Assembly: GCA_964437725.1 (NCBI GenBank)
Contig: CAYTIB010000074.1
Coordinates: forward strand, 1 to 64,000
Origin: CAYTIB01 sp964437725
GTDB taxonomy: Bacteria > UBA8248 > JACPRG01 > G963555815
DNA length: 64,000 nt
Direction of reading: 5' to 3'
Each line of letters begins with the position of its first letter. Within the stretch, counting starts at the first letter, position 1. Both the position numbers and the translations under genes were made by a program. The notes under the pieces were generated by a model, which was not told where the DNA came from, did not search any database, and was given only the letters and a program-made list of their open reading frames with translations. This document shows positions 43,308 through 51,449 of the stretch, piece after piece.

Positions 43308-44285
43308 TTAAACCCTGAAAGGTGACTGGGTATTTTTTGCAAATAGATCCTCGATGCGGATTTCTCGTTCCGCCAGGCCCTGTTCGACAGAAAATTGCAT
43401 CAAGGCCTCCAAAGTCTTGCGACTTTCTTCAACACCGTAGGGCCACAGATCCTTCCCCATAACCGACTCCTCCTCCTCAATCTCTGTCAGTAACCACGGA
43501 AGCGTATAGCGTATGGCTTGGGTATCACGTAGCCACTCGTCTGCAATTGCCTTGCCCTCACAGAAAGCCTTGTAAAGGTTTTGAGTAATCCAGGGATGTT
43601 CTCGGACAATTTCCTCTTTGATTACAATGGTATGCATGATCGGAAAAATACCCGTCCGCTTGAAATAGTCCATTTCGACTTGCTTATGATTTTCAAACAA
43701 ACGACGCACATTGGGTGAACCTTCCCGAAAGCAGCGAGGGATACGGGAAGTAAACAAGGCATCAATCTTTCCATCTTCCAACTCATCGCTTAGTGTCCGA
43801 TCCTCAGGAATCTCTGAAAGCTTGACGTTCGTCGGCAAAGCAATATCGATCCGCTCCTGTCGGCCCGGATTCTCAAGCCCCCCTACACGGTATTCCACAT
43901 CCTCAGGTCTAACACCATATTCACTCTGAAATATCCCCTTAAGCCACACGATAGCTGTCATAGCCCATTCTGGAATTCCTATACGTTTGCCCTTGAAATC
44001 TTCAGGGAGCTTAATACCGGAATTTACATTAATAAAAACAAATGCATGGCGAAACATTCGAGAAGGGAAAACGGGGATGGCAATGAATGGCGGGTTTGGG
44101 CGCGTCCTGTATAGGAGATACGCGGAAAGGCTCATTTCAGACGCATCAAATTCCTCAAACTGGCACATCCGCCAAAAAATTTCTTCGACAGGAAGTGAAA
44201 GATAATTCAAGTCCACCCCATCTACTTTTACCGTCCCATCACGCAAGGGGCGAGTCCGATCATAATCCCAACAAGCCAAAGTCAA
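43308..44285 (-). CDS. 4,5-dihydroxyphthalate decarboxylase-like / substrate-binding-fold protein
   Basis: About 325 residues. LTLACWDYDRTRPLRDGTVKVDGVDL at the N-terminus, then FDASEMSLSAYLLY (about residues 47-60) and RIGIPEWAMTAIVWLKGIFQSEYGV (about 101), match 4,5-dihydroxyphthalate decarboxylase (Pht5) and related periplasmic-binding-fold enzymes. The family decarboxylates an aromatic dicarboxylate; many members are of unproven function. No ATG is available in the N-terminal region. TTG at 44285, directly before the conserved TLACWDYDRTRPL, is my best start, and the frame extends to a TTG at 44354. No signal peptide is visible, favouring an enzyme over a transporter component. Confidence 0.8.
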   Translation of the reverse strand: MTLACWDYDRTRPLRDGTVKVDGVDLNYLSLPVEEIFWRMCQFEEFDASEMSLSAYLLYRTRPNPPFIAIPVFPSRMFRHAFVFINVNSGIKLPEDFKGKRIGIPEWAMTAIVWLKGIFQSEYGVRPEDVEYRVGGLENPGRQERIDIALPTNVKLSEIPEDRTLSDELEDGKIDALFTSRIPRCFREGSPNVRRLFENHKQVEMDYFKRTGIFPIMHTIVIKEEIVREHPWITQNLYKAFCEGKAIADEWLRDTQAIRYTLPWLLTEIEEEESVMGKDLWPYGVEESRKTLEALMQFSVEQGLAEREIRIEDLFAKNTQSPFRV

Positions 44286-44378
44286 AGGAACCTGAGCGAT
44301 TGGTCTTCTCCCATTGGTAGACAGAAACCGGAAAAAAATTCTACAAACACACAACCTGCCTGAAGCCGTCCCTAAGGA

Positions 44379-45485
44379 TCACGATAACGATGGGATCATC
44401 CCCGATTTTTTCAGACAACTAAAGAGAGTATTGGCAATTAGCATTGTCCCACTGGGGTCCGGGTAGCTCCAACCCCAAATGAATAATTTATCAACATCCG
44501 GATGTGCTTTAAATACGGTTTGTATGTCACAAAAACCCACGCGGTATTCGATTGCCAATGCTCGAATGGCATCATTGAGAGCATCCTGCGAACCAGATTT
44601 AATATAGTGTTGCGCATCCGGATGCTTCGAATGCACAGGAAGGGACATAAGCATCACACTGCTCTTTTCCTTCTTGAATCGACGGATTATCGAACCCATG
44701 TTCAGCTTATAGTATTCGATCATTTCTGCGATGTTAATTGACAAGGGCTCAGAAGAATTTTCCAATTTTCGAGCTACCTGCAGTTGCTGCTCATAAGCCT
44801 CCCGGTTCGAATTTGCTCTGGGGTAAAAGTAGTTAATGTCCCCATACCAATACTTTGCAATCCACTCGCGGAATCTTTGGGCGAAAAAACTGTATTCCAA
44901 AATAAACAGTGCCACCCTTTCGATAATTTTTCCTTCCATAGCTTTATCTTCTCTTTTGTTTGGATCGACTCCTTCCACCCGATTCGTCGGGGAATTCTGA
45001 TTAGCCAATTCATAAGCCTTCCCATAATCATTGTAGCCGCTATAAATAATTGCGAGATCAGGATTAAAGGCTAATGATAGTGGAAGTTGCCTTTTCAAAA
45101 TCCCCTCTGAACCCGAGTGATCGCTTGCTAGATTCAGAACCTCATAGTGCCCCTTATCGCTATTCTCTTTCAGCCAAGTTTCAAGACGAGCTGGCCAAGT
45201 TTGGGAATCTAGCTCGATTCCCCATCCCTGGGTCGATGATCCTCCAAGGGCAACAATTCTGAATAGACCTTTCGGTTTTGTCTTTTTTGCTTCTTTGCCT
45301 CGAAATCCTTGCTTGTTCAGCTCAAATGTCCTAACTGTGTTCGGGGTTCCCCAAATATCCTTCGAGTTTCCTGACACCGTGTAATTTCTGAATCGCGCGT
45401 ATGTCTCCAGTCCGATAAACAAAACAATCAGAAACCCCAGAGAAAATATTATTTTCTTTTGATAAAAAATTGTGGCGCAATCCAT
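44379..45485 (-). CDS. Membrane-anchored SGNH/GDSL-type hydrolase
   Basis: A 368-residue protein with one N-terminal membrane helix (IIFSLGFLIVLFIGLETYA, about residues 12-30) and an exported SGNH-hydrolase domain. The catalytic Ser block is ALGGSSTQGWG (about residue 82), the Asn block is IYSGYNDYG (about 150), and a C-terminal HPDVDKLFIWG may supply the Asp/His. Such enzymes are esterases or O-acetyl/acyl transferases acting on polysaccharides or lipids in the periplasm. An ATG start is available at 45485. It is leftward, downstream of the SDR/LLM run, but the 76-base gap suggests a separate role. Confidence 0.78.
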   Translation of the reverse strand: MDCATIFYQKKIIFSLGFLIVLFIGLETYARFRNYTVSGNSKDIWGTPNTVRTFELNKQGFRGKEAKKTKPKGLFRIVALGGSSTQGWGIELDSQTWPARLETWLKENSDKGHYEVLNLASDHSGSEGILKRQLPLSLAFNPDLAIIYSGYNDYGKAYELANQNSPTNRVEGVDPNKREDKAMEGKIIERVALFILEYSFFAQRFREWIAKYWYGDINYFYPRANSNREAYEQQLQVARKLENSSEPLSINIAEMIEYYKLNMGSIIRRFKKEKSSVMLMSLPVHSKHPDAQHYIKSGSQDALNDAIRALAIEYRVGFCDIQTVFKAHPDVDKLFIWGWSYPDPSGTMLIANTLFSCLKKSGMIPSLS

Positions 45486-45561
45486 CGACTGGGGCAGCGG
45501 CGTCCCAACTTAGAAATAACCACAGCCAAGGAGCAGCCCGCCGCACGTTCTCTTCACAACC

Positions 45562-46311
45562 TCACCCAAAACAAATTCCCCCATCCACGATAATTGATTG
45601 TCCTGTCACATAATCACTCTCCGCGGCACATAAATAAAGGAGTGTTCCTACGATATCCTCGGGATAGCCGGTACGTTTAATCGAGCGCTTAGAGATGTTC
45701 ATCTCATCAACAGATTTCGGGGCACCTTCGTTCGCTGGTGACAAAACAAATCCCGGCATCACAGCATTGATCGTAACGCCGGAGGGGCCCAGCTCACGGG
45801 CCATCGCACGGGTCATTCCGATAATCGCAGCCTTCGAGGTTGTATAGTGGACAAAGTCGGGGATTCCGGTGGGGACAACTGCTGACGAAATATTTACAAT
45901 TTTTCCAGATTCCTGTGCTTTCATGTGGCTAGCAAACGCACGTATAGGAACAAAGGTTCCTGTAATATTGACATGAATGACCTTGTTCCATTCCTCCATG
46001 GAAATATCAAAGAAAGATCCCCTCTGAAGCCCCGCAAAAACAGCCGCATTATTCACCAAAATATCCACACTTCCGAATGATTCGACAGTCTGTTTAACAG
46101 CCTCTTCCATTGCCTCAGGATTTGTAACATCCGCCTGGATCCCTATAGCATCCACTCCAGAATCGCGGAGGCTCTGAACTGGCCCTTCACAGTCTTTAAT
46201 GTCATTAATGACAATCTTAGCCCCTTCTTTAGCCATCGCCTCCGCATAGACCCAGCCGATACCCTGTGCTGACCCTGTAATCACGGCAACCTTCCCTTCC
46301 AACCTTCCCAT
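45562..46311 (-). CDS. SDR family oxidoreductase (first of tandem pair)
   Basis: A 249-residue classical short-chain dehydrogenase. TGSAQGIGWVYAEAMAKEGAK holds the TGxxxGIG motif (about residues 12-18), NNAA is at about 88, Ser is in NISSAVVPTGIP (about 138) and Tyr/Lys in YTTSKAA (about 152-156), with the C-terminal DYVTGQSIIVDGG. It is about 60 percent identical by eye with the following SDR at 46400. A strong GGAGGAGAGG site lies before the ATG at 46311. It probably oxidises or reduces an alcohol/ketone in the pathway of the LLM enzymes next door. Confidence 0.92.
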   Translation of the reverse strand: MGRLEGKVAVITGSAQGIGWVYAEAMAKEGAKIVINDIKDCEGPVQSLRDSGVDAIGIQADVTNPEAMEEAVKQTVESFGSVDILVNNAAVFAGLQRGSFFDISMEEWNKVIHVNITGTFVPIRAFASHMKAQESGKIVNISSAVVPTGIPDFVHYTTSKAAIIGMTRAMARELGPSGVTINAVMPGFVLSPANEGAPKSVDEMNISKRSIKRTGYPEDIVGTLLYLCAAESDYVTGQSIIVDGGICFG

Positions 46312-46399
46312 CAGCCACCTCTCCTCCGGAACGGGATCTTTTTAAGCGATCCACTTGCCAACGATATGTTTAAATTTGAAGTCTGTAGCAAGCCGCCAA

Positions 46400-47152
46400 C
46401 TATGCAAATGCAATTCCACCGTCCACAATGATATTCTGACCGGTTACAAAGTCGCTGTCAGCCGAAGACAGATAAACCAAGGTACCGACGAGGTCATCGG
46501 GATATTGGTTACGTTTGATACAACGAAGTTTGACATTATCCTCGTGCCTTTCGCCTGGCAATGGATCATTGGAGGTCACATCTACATATCCCGGGGAGAT
46601 GGAATTGACGGTAATACCATCGGGGCCAAGCTCCCTAGCCATGGCTCGGGTCATTGCGTACACGGCGCCTTTTGATGCTGTGTAATGGATAAAGGCTGGT
46701 ATTCCCGTATCGATTACAGCAGAGGCAATGTTCACAATCTTTCCATATTTTTGTTCCTTCATCTGTCTAGCCGTAGCCTTAGCTGCAACAACCTGTCCGA
46801 TAACGTTGACTCTCATTACACGTTCCCACTCCTCAAGTGTGATGTCGAAAATCCCACCCCGTTGGAGATCGGCATAAATTGCGGCATTGTTAACTAGAAT
46901 ATCCAAACGTCCAAAAGTATCGACCGCCTTTTTCACTGCTGCTTCCATTGCATCAGGATTACAAATATCTCCTTCAATACCAATGGCTTCTCCACCATCC
47001 TCTTTGATTTGATTCGCCGCCCCCGTGCAATCGAGAAGATCACTAACTACCACCTTCGCCCCTTCTTTGGCTAAACCCTCACAGTAGACAAGTCCAATCC
47101 CCTGTGCTCCTCCCGTAACCAAGGCTACCCGTCCATCCAATCTTCCAGCCAT
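46400..47152 (-). CDS. SDR family oxidoreductase (second of tandem pair)
   Basis: A 250-residue classical short-chain dehydrogenase with TGGAQGIGLVYCEGLAKEGAK (NAD site), NNAA (about residue 88), NIASAVIDTGIP with the catalytic Ser, YTASKGAVYAMTRAMARELGPDG with Tyr/Lys, and DFVTGQNIIVDGG at the end. Every motif aligns with the neighbour at 45562, so the pair arose by tandem duplication. Residues between 185 and 215 differ most, the usual substrate loop, suggesting different but related substrates. Confidence 0.92.
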   Translation of the reverse strand: MAGRLDGRVALVTGGAQGIGLVYCEGLAKEGAKVVVSDLLDCTGAANQIKEDGGEAIGIEGDICNPDAMEAAVKKAVDTFGRLDILVNNAAIYADLQRGGIFDITLEEWERVMRVNVIGQVVAAKATARQMKEQKYGKIVNIASAVIDTGIPAFIHYTASKGAVYAMTRAMARELGPDGITVNSISPGYVDVTSNDPLPGERHEDNVKLRCIKRNQYPDDLVGTLVYLSSADSDFVTGQNIIVDGGIAFA

Positions 47153-47223
47153 CTTTTAGGTACTCCCTTAATTCAAATTGTTAATGATTTTCTCATCATC
47201 TAAAGATCTTCAATAAGCGAAAA

Positions 47224-48216
47224 TCAAGGATACTGCTTTTTGAGATACGGCATACATTCTTTCGCAAACAGCTCCATAGAATCCAAAACCGCATTCTGGG
47301 GCATATTGTGAAAGTGCATTCGGAAAATAAGGTGATCTACGCCCAGTTCCTTGACGTAGGTCTCCAAACTCTCAATGCAAAACTCGGGGGATCCAACAAC
47401 AAATCTGTCCTTCATCAGACTCTCAAAAGTGACTTCCTCTTCACCGGTTGTGGTAGCTAAATGTCCCCATGCAATGTAATCGGAAGAGTAAATATGAAAA
47501 AGTCGCTCCCGCGCCAACTCCTCCGCTTCTTTGTTTTTGCAGCAAAAGCACTCTCTCATTAACGGAAATTCCCGCTTTCCATTTTTTCCTCCCCTCTCGG
47601 CAAGGGCCCGCCGGTAAAAACCGTTCGCCCTTTTAACCTTTTCTAAGTCACCTGCGGGGCCAGGAAACCAAGCATCTCCCAGACGCGCCGCACGTGCGCA
47701 AGCGGGCTCAGTCCAACCTCCCAACCAAATTGGCGGACGAGGGCGCTGTAAGGGTCTAGGTAAAAGCCGGGCATCACGAAGCTGGTAGTACTTCCCGTCA
47801 AAGGAAATGCGATCATGGGTCCACAAATCAAGTAGAATCTGAGTAGCCTCCTCAGTCCGCCCGCCGCGTTCCCGAATCGGGACTCCAAAAATCTCAAACT
47901 CCTCTTCACGGTACCCAACTCCCAATCCAACTACGCATCGCCCACCTGAAATTATATCCAGCATGGTCGCATCTTCTGCAATGTGAAAGGGGTGGTAATA
48001 GGGAGCTATAAGAACGGCCGTCCCTAACTGAACATTCTCCGTGTACGATGCCAACCCTGCTAAGGCTACCCACGGCGATGGGAAATACCCCTCCTCCACA
48101 CTATGATGCTCCGAGATCCAAATTGAGTCATACCCCCACTCCTCGGCCTTGACCGTCTGTTCAACGGTTTCTTTCCAACGCGCTTTCTCCTGACATGGAG
48201 CAAGACCGAATTTCAT
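47224..48216 (-). CDS. LLM class flavin-dependent oxidoreductase (luciferase-like), copy 1
   Basis: A 330-residue bacterial-luciferase-like monooxygenase or F420/FMN-dependent reductase, TIM barrel. MKFGLAPCQEKARWKETVEQTVKAEEWGYDSIWISEHH, YHPFHIAEDATMLDIISGGRCVVGLGVGYREEEFE and PRPPIWLGGWTEPACARAARLGDAW are family landmarks (the latter two near residues 77-110 and 160-185). Such enzymes oxygenate sulfonates, ketones or other small compounds. Copy 2 at 48362 aligns end to end, so they are tandem duplicates. Both are rightmost in the leftward run DHDPS-LLM-LLM-SDR-SDR, a likely catabolic operon. Confidence 0.93.
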   Translation of the reverse strand: MKFGLAPCQEKARWKETVEQTVKAEEWGYDSIWISEHHSVEEGYFPSPWVALAGLASYTENVQLGTAVLIAPYYHPFHIAEDATMLDIISGGRCVVGLGVGYREEEFEIFGVPIRERGGRTEEATQILLDLWTHDRISFDGKYYQLRDARLLPRPLQRPRPPIWLGGWTEPACARAARLGDAWFPGPAGDLEKVKRANGFYRRALAERGGKNGKREFPLMRECFCCKNKEAEELARERLFHIYSSDYIAWGHLATTTGEEEVTFESLMKDRFVVGSPEFCIESLETYVKELGVDHLIFRMHFHNMPQNAVLDSMELFAKECMPYLKKQYP

Positions 48217-48361
48217 ACACTCAGAATCCCAGGCTACTTATGCACTTTTGAAAACTAACAATCCATCAAAACCTAAAGAGTCACCGGCATTCCCTGAAAA
48301 AGCAGTTCGGGGCCACCTTTTGGTGCAAGTGTAAACACAAGGACCAAATGAAAAAAGTGAT

Positions 48362-49354
48362 TCAACCGTACTTTTTCTTTAAATGTGGAATACACTCCTT
48401 CGCAAACAGTTCCATAGAATCCAAAACCGCGTGTTGTCGAATACTGTGGAAGTGCATACGAAAAATTAGATGGTTGACACCTAACGTATCAATGAAGGTC
48501 TCAAGCCCTTCGATGCATTCATCAGGTGAACCGACGATAAACCGATCCTTCATTAAACCCTGGAAGGTTACGTCCTGCTCCCCGGTCGAAGTCGTCTTGT
48601 GACCCCACCTGACATAATCTTCCATATACATGTGTTGTAGATGCTCCAGTGCTTCTTCTTTCGCTACCTTGTTCTTGCAACAAAAAAATTCTCTCATGAT
48701 GGGAAATTCTTTAGAGCGGATCTCTTGATCCGTGGAACCCAGAGCCTCTTTGTAATATCCATAGGCCTTCATAACCTTTTCCAGATCGGCCGTTGGCCCA
48801 GGAAACCAAGCATCGGAAAGCCGGGCCGCACGTGCACAGGCCGGTTCCTGCCAGCCTCCTATCCAAATAGGAGGACGCGGCCTCTGGATTGGTTTGGGAA
48901 GGAGCCTAGCTCCTTTCAGTTGATAATACTTTCCGTCATGATTAACTTCGTCCTGGTCAAACAGTGCAAGAATAACTTTCGTTCCCTCTTCCATTCTTGA
49001 GCCACGCTGTTTGAGTGGAACACCATAAAGATCGAACTCCGCCTCACGGTAACCCACACCCAAACCTAGCACCATTCGACCATTTGATATGACATCCACC
49101 ATCGTTGCATCTTCAGCGATATGGAACGGGTGATAAAAAGGAACAATCAGAACACTCGTACCCAACTGGATGGTTTTTGTATGCGCGGCAATACCCCCCA
49201 ACACTGGCCAAATTGATGGATAATAGCCCTCCTCCACGCTGTGATGCTCCTGAATCCAGATGGAGTCATAACCCCACTCTTCCGCTTTGACACATTGCTC
49301 AACAGTATGCTCCCACCTGATTTTTTCCTGACACGGCGACAGGCCAAATTTCAT
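48362..49354 (-). CDS. LLM class flavin-dependent oxidoreductase (luciferase-like), copy 2
   Basis: A 330-residue protein from the ATG at 49354 (the frame opens 11 codons earlier). It begins MKFGLSPCQEKIRWEHTVEQ and keeps EEWGYDSIWIQEHHSVEEGY, FHIAEDATMVDVISNGRMVLGLGVGYREAEFD and PRPPIWIGGWQEPACARAARLSDAW. It is roughly two-thirds identical by eye to copy 1, including the final FHSIRQHAVLDSMELFAKECIPHLKK. The function is as for copy 1; the pair may have different specificities or form a heterodimer as in luciferase. It follows the DHDPS-like gene by 33 bases. Confidence 0.93.
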   Translation of the reverse strand: MKFGLSPCQEKIRWEHTVEQCVKAEEWGYDSIWIQEHHSVEEGYYPSIWPVLGGIAAHTKTIQLGTSVLIVPFYHPFHIAEDATMVDVISNGRMVLGLGVGYREAEFDLYGVPLKQRGSRMEEGTKVILALFDQDEVNHDGKYYQLKGARLLPKPIQRPRPPIWIGGWQEPACARAARLSDAWFPGPTADLEKVMKAYGYYKEALGSTDQEIRSKEFPIMREFFCCKNKVAKEEALEHLQHMYMEDYVRWGHKTTSTGEQDVTFQGLMKDRFIVGSPDECIEGLETFIDTLGVNHLIFRMHFHSIRQHAVLDSMELFAKECIPHLKKKYG

Positions 49355-49387
49355 CGCATGGATTCTCCTAAGCTTCAGCTCCAACAA

Positions 49388-50323
49388 CTACACTTTCGAT
49401 GGAATAAGTTCCATCCGCTCGAGGGCTTTCCGAATAGCCTCCCGCTCAGCCTCACTGATAGTCACCAACGGTGGACGAACAGTCGCACGTTCAATGACTC
49501 CTTGCATCACTAGTACTTCTTTCAAACGAGCTCGGTAATTCCGAACAGGAGGGCCAAATGTAGAATCTACAAGTGGCTGAATCTTGCGGCCTATTTCTTT
49601 GGTTTTGTCAAAGTCATTTTCCATTGCAGCATGGAAGGCCTCAACCTGAAGCGAGGTAGCAACTGTGCCAAAACCTATCAGGGCACCCCTAGCGCCTAGG
49701 ATAAAGGACTCACAAATAAAATTGTCGTTTCCGGTCAAAATAATAGGAGACTGAGGAACTGCACCCAGAGCCGCAACCGTTCGAACAAATTTCAGAGCAT
49801 CAAAAGAAGCTTCTTTTATAGCAACAACATTCTCAATCTCACAGAGGCGGAGAAGGGTTTCATCTTCGAACTCCACACCCCCTAAGGCATCTTGCAGTTG
49901 GAAAAGAATCATTGGCAAATCGACGGCGTCACCGACAGCTGCGTGGTAAGCATAAATCTGTTCTTTGTCCTGAGGTTTCCCGCGGAAAGCAGGGATGGGG
50001 AACATGAGAAGGCCATCAGCACCAACTGCCTCAGCCTCCTTCGCCTGCTCTATAGCTTGCTGAGTAAACGTGGCTGTCAAACCTGCAATTACAGAAACCC
50101 TCCCGTCTACAATCTCGACAACTTTCTCCAAAACTGCGAGCTTTTCCTCCGGATAGAGATGGGGTCCCTCGCCCGTATCCGCATTAACAGCAACCGCACA
50201 AACCCCTTGCTCGATGAGCCAATCGTAATAACTCTTCATTGATGTAGAGTCCATCTTTCCACCCTCGGTCATGGGAAGGACCGTGGCCGGGATGATACCC
50301 CTAACATTGACTGCCTTTACCAT
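49388..50323 (-). CDS. Dihydrodipicolinate synthase (DapA) family protein, non-canonical
   Basis: A 311-residue Schiff-base aldolase of the DapA/NAL/KDGDH family: NADTGEGPHLYPEEKLAVLE (about residues 43-62), GADGLLMFPIPAFRGKP (about 101), and Lys in VVAIKEASFDALKF (about 173), the Schiff-base residue. The Tyr of the YNxP motif in true DapA is replaced here by FQLQ (about residue 142), and the pyruvate-site GTGE region is GEGP, so it is probably not lysine biosynthesis but a catabolic aldolase or dehydratase. It starts the leftward run of LLM and SDR genes with AAAGGA upstream of the ATG. Confidence 0.85.
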   Translation of the reverse strand: MVKAVNVRGIIPATVLPMTEGGKMDSTSMKSYYDWLIEQGVCAVAVNADTGEGPHLYPEEKLAVLEKVVEIVDGRVSVIAGLTATFTQQAIEQAKEAEAVGADGLLMFPIPAFRGKPQDKEQIYAYHAAVGDAVDLPMILFQLQDALGGVEFEDETLLRLCEIENVVAIKEASFDALKFVRTVAALGAVPQSPIILTGNDNFICESFILGARGALIGFGTVATSLQVEAFHAAMENDFDKTKEIGRKIQPLVDSTFGPPVRNYRARLKEVLVMQGVIERATVRPPLVTISEAEREAIRKALERMELIPSKV

Positions 50324-50645
50324 ATCTCACAATCCTTTTCGTAACATGACCGACACAAGACCACTAGCGAAATAAACAAATTCCCCTCGCTTATCTCGTT
50401 TTGTTTGTATTTTAAGTGAACGCCTGAGCGATAATCAACGAGTGGCAACTTTTGTCCACTGTTTAACCGACTTGGGAAGTCTTATTACAATAGGTAAGCT
50501 AACTGAATGAGGTGGAGTAAACCTTGCGAAAAACCCCACCCAGGAGCGATTTTCAAAAAGCTCTATGAAACATTCAAAGAGCCCTGCAAAATCTTTTCAA
50601 ACCCACCCCTGTCAGTTGACAAGTAGATGAAAAGAATTATGCCTG
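50324..50645. other. Intergenic region with inverted repeats
   Basis: About 320 bases upstream of the DHDPS-like operon and downstream of msrB. TGTCAGTTGACA at 50610-50621 is a perfect palindrome of the kind bound by GntR-type regulators. AGTGG/CCACT around a ten-base spacer occurs near 50440-50460. No gene was recognised. Probably holds the promoter of the leftward operon. Confidence 0.3.
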
Positions 50646-51035
50646 CTATTCGAGTAGCAAGGAAGCCGAGTTAATACAATAGCGCAAGTTTGTTGGTCCA
50701 GGTCCATCCGGAAACACATGCCCCAAATGGGCACCGCAATCCCTACACATCACTTCCACCCGCCGCATTCCATAACTCAGGTCCTCCTCTTCTTTGATTT
50801 TTTCTGCATTTATTGGTTGATAAAAACTGGGCCACCCAGTACCGGAATCGAACTTAGTGCTCGAATGAAAAAGCTCTTCTTCACAACAAATGCATTTGTA
50901 AGTACCCTTTTCTTTTGCATCCCAGTACTCACCGGAGAACGCGGGTTCTGTCCCCTTTTCACGGGTTACATGGTACTGTTCGGGCGTTAGTTTCGTTCTC
51001 CAGTATTCTTCTTTTTTCTTAATCTCATCCGCCAT
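50646..51035 (-). CDS. msrB: Peptide methionine-(R)-sulfoxide reductase
   Basis: A 129-residue MsrB from the ATG at 51035 with a GGGAGA site; the frame opens 18 codons earlier. Zinc-binding pairs CICC (about residues 50-53) and CRDC (about 98-101), the motif GTGWPSFYQPI (about 65-75), HLGHVFPDGP (about 104) and the active-site Cys in RYCINSASL (about 121) are all present. It repairs the R-epimer of oxidised methionine with thioredoxin. It is a cysteine enzyme, although this window carries two apparent selenoproteins. Single gene. Confidence 0.95.
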   Translation of the reverse strand: MADEIKKKEEYWRTKLTPEQYHVTREKGTEPAFSGEYWDAKEKGTYKCICCEEELFHSSTKFDSGTGWPSFYQPINAEKIKEEEDLSYGMRRVEVMCRDCGAHLGHVFPDGPGPTNLRYCINSASLLLE

Positions 51036-51089
51036 TCCGAATCTCCCTATACCGAATCTGAAATCGCCTAGGTCACCTTGGCTATTCAC

Positions 51090-51449
51090 TGCGGATAGCC
51101 ATATTTATGTCAATTCCACTTAAGACATGTTTTTTTAAAATTGCTTAATTCTAGGTGGATGACAATTTAGATCTTTTAGCTTCTGAATGTCACCCATTGA
51201 TGGTACTACAGCGAATACCAAAATAAACATAAACTGCAGAACGTATGCATTCAGGAGATTACGATTAGCAAGCTTAGCAAATAAAGACAAGTGGGTTCTG
51301 CCTTGCTCAACCGGTAACCTTCTCTTAGCATTGAAAGCAACCTGAGGTGAGGTATTTATTTTTATTGAAAATAATGTATTTGAAACAATGTACAGATTCT
51401 TTCACATCATATTGATAGGTAAATGCGCCCTCAAAATCGGAGGATTCTT
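51090..51449. other. AT-rich intergenic region between divergent msrB and amidase genes
   Basis: About 360 bases, AT-rich, with no recognised gene. The part just left of the amidase start contains TTTTTATTGAAAATAATGTATTTGA-like runs that could hold a promoter, and GGAGG sits before the ATG at 51450. Nothing else stands out. Confidence 0.3.
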
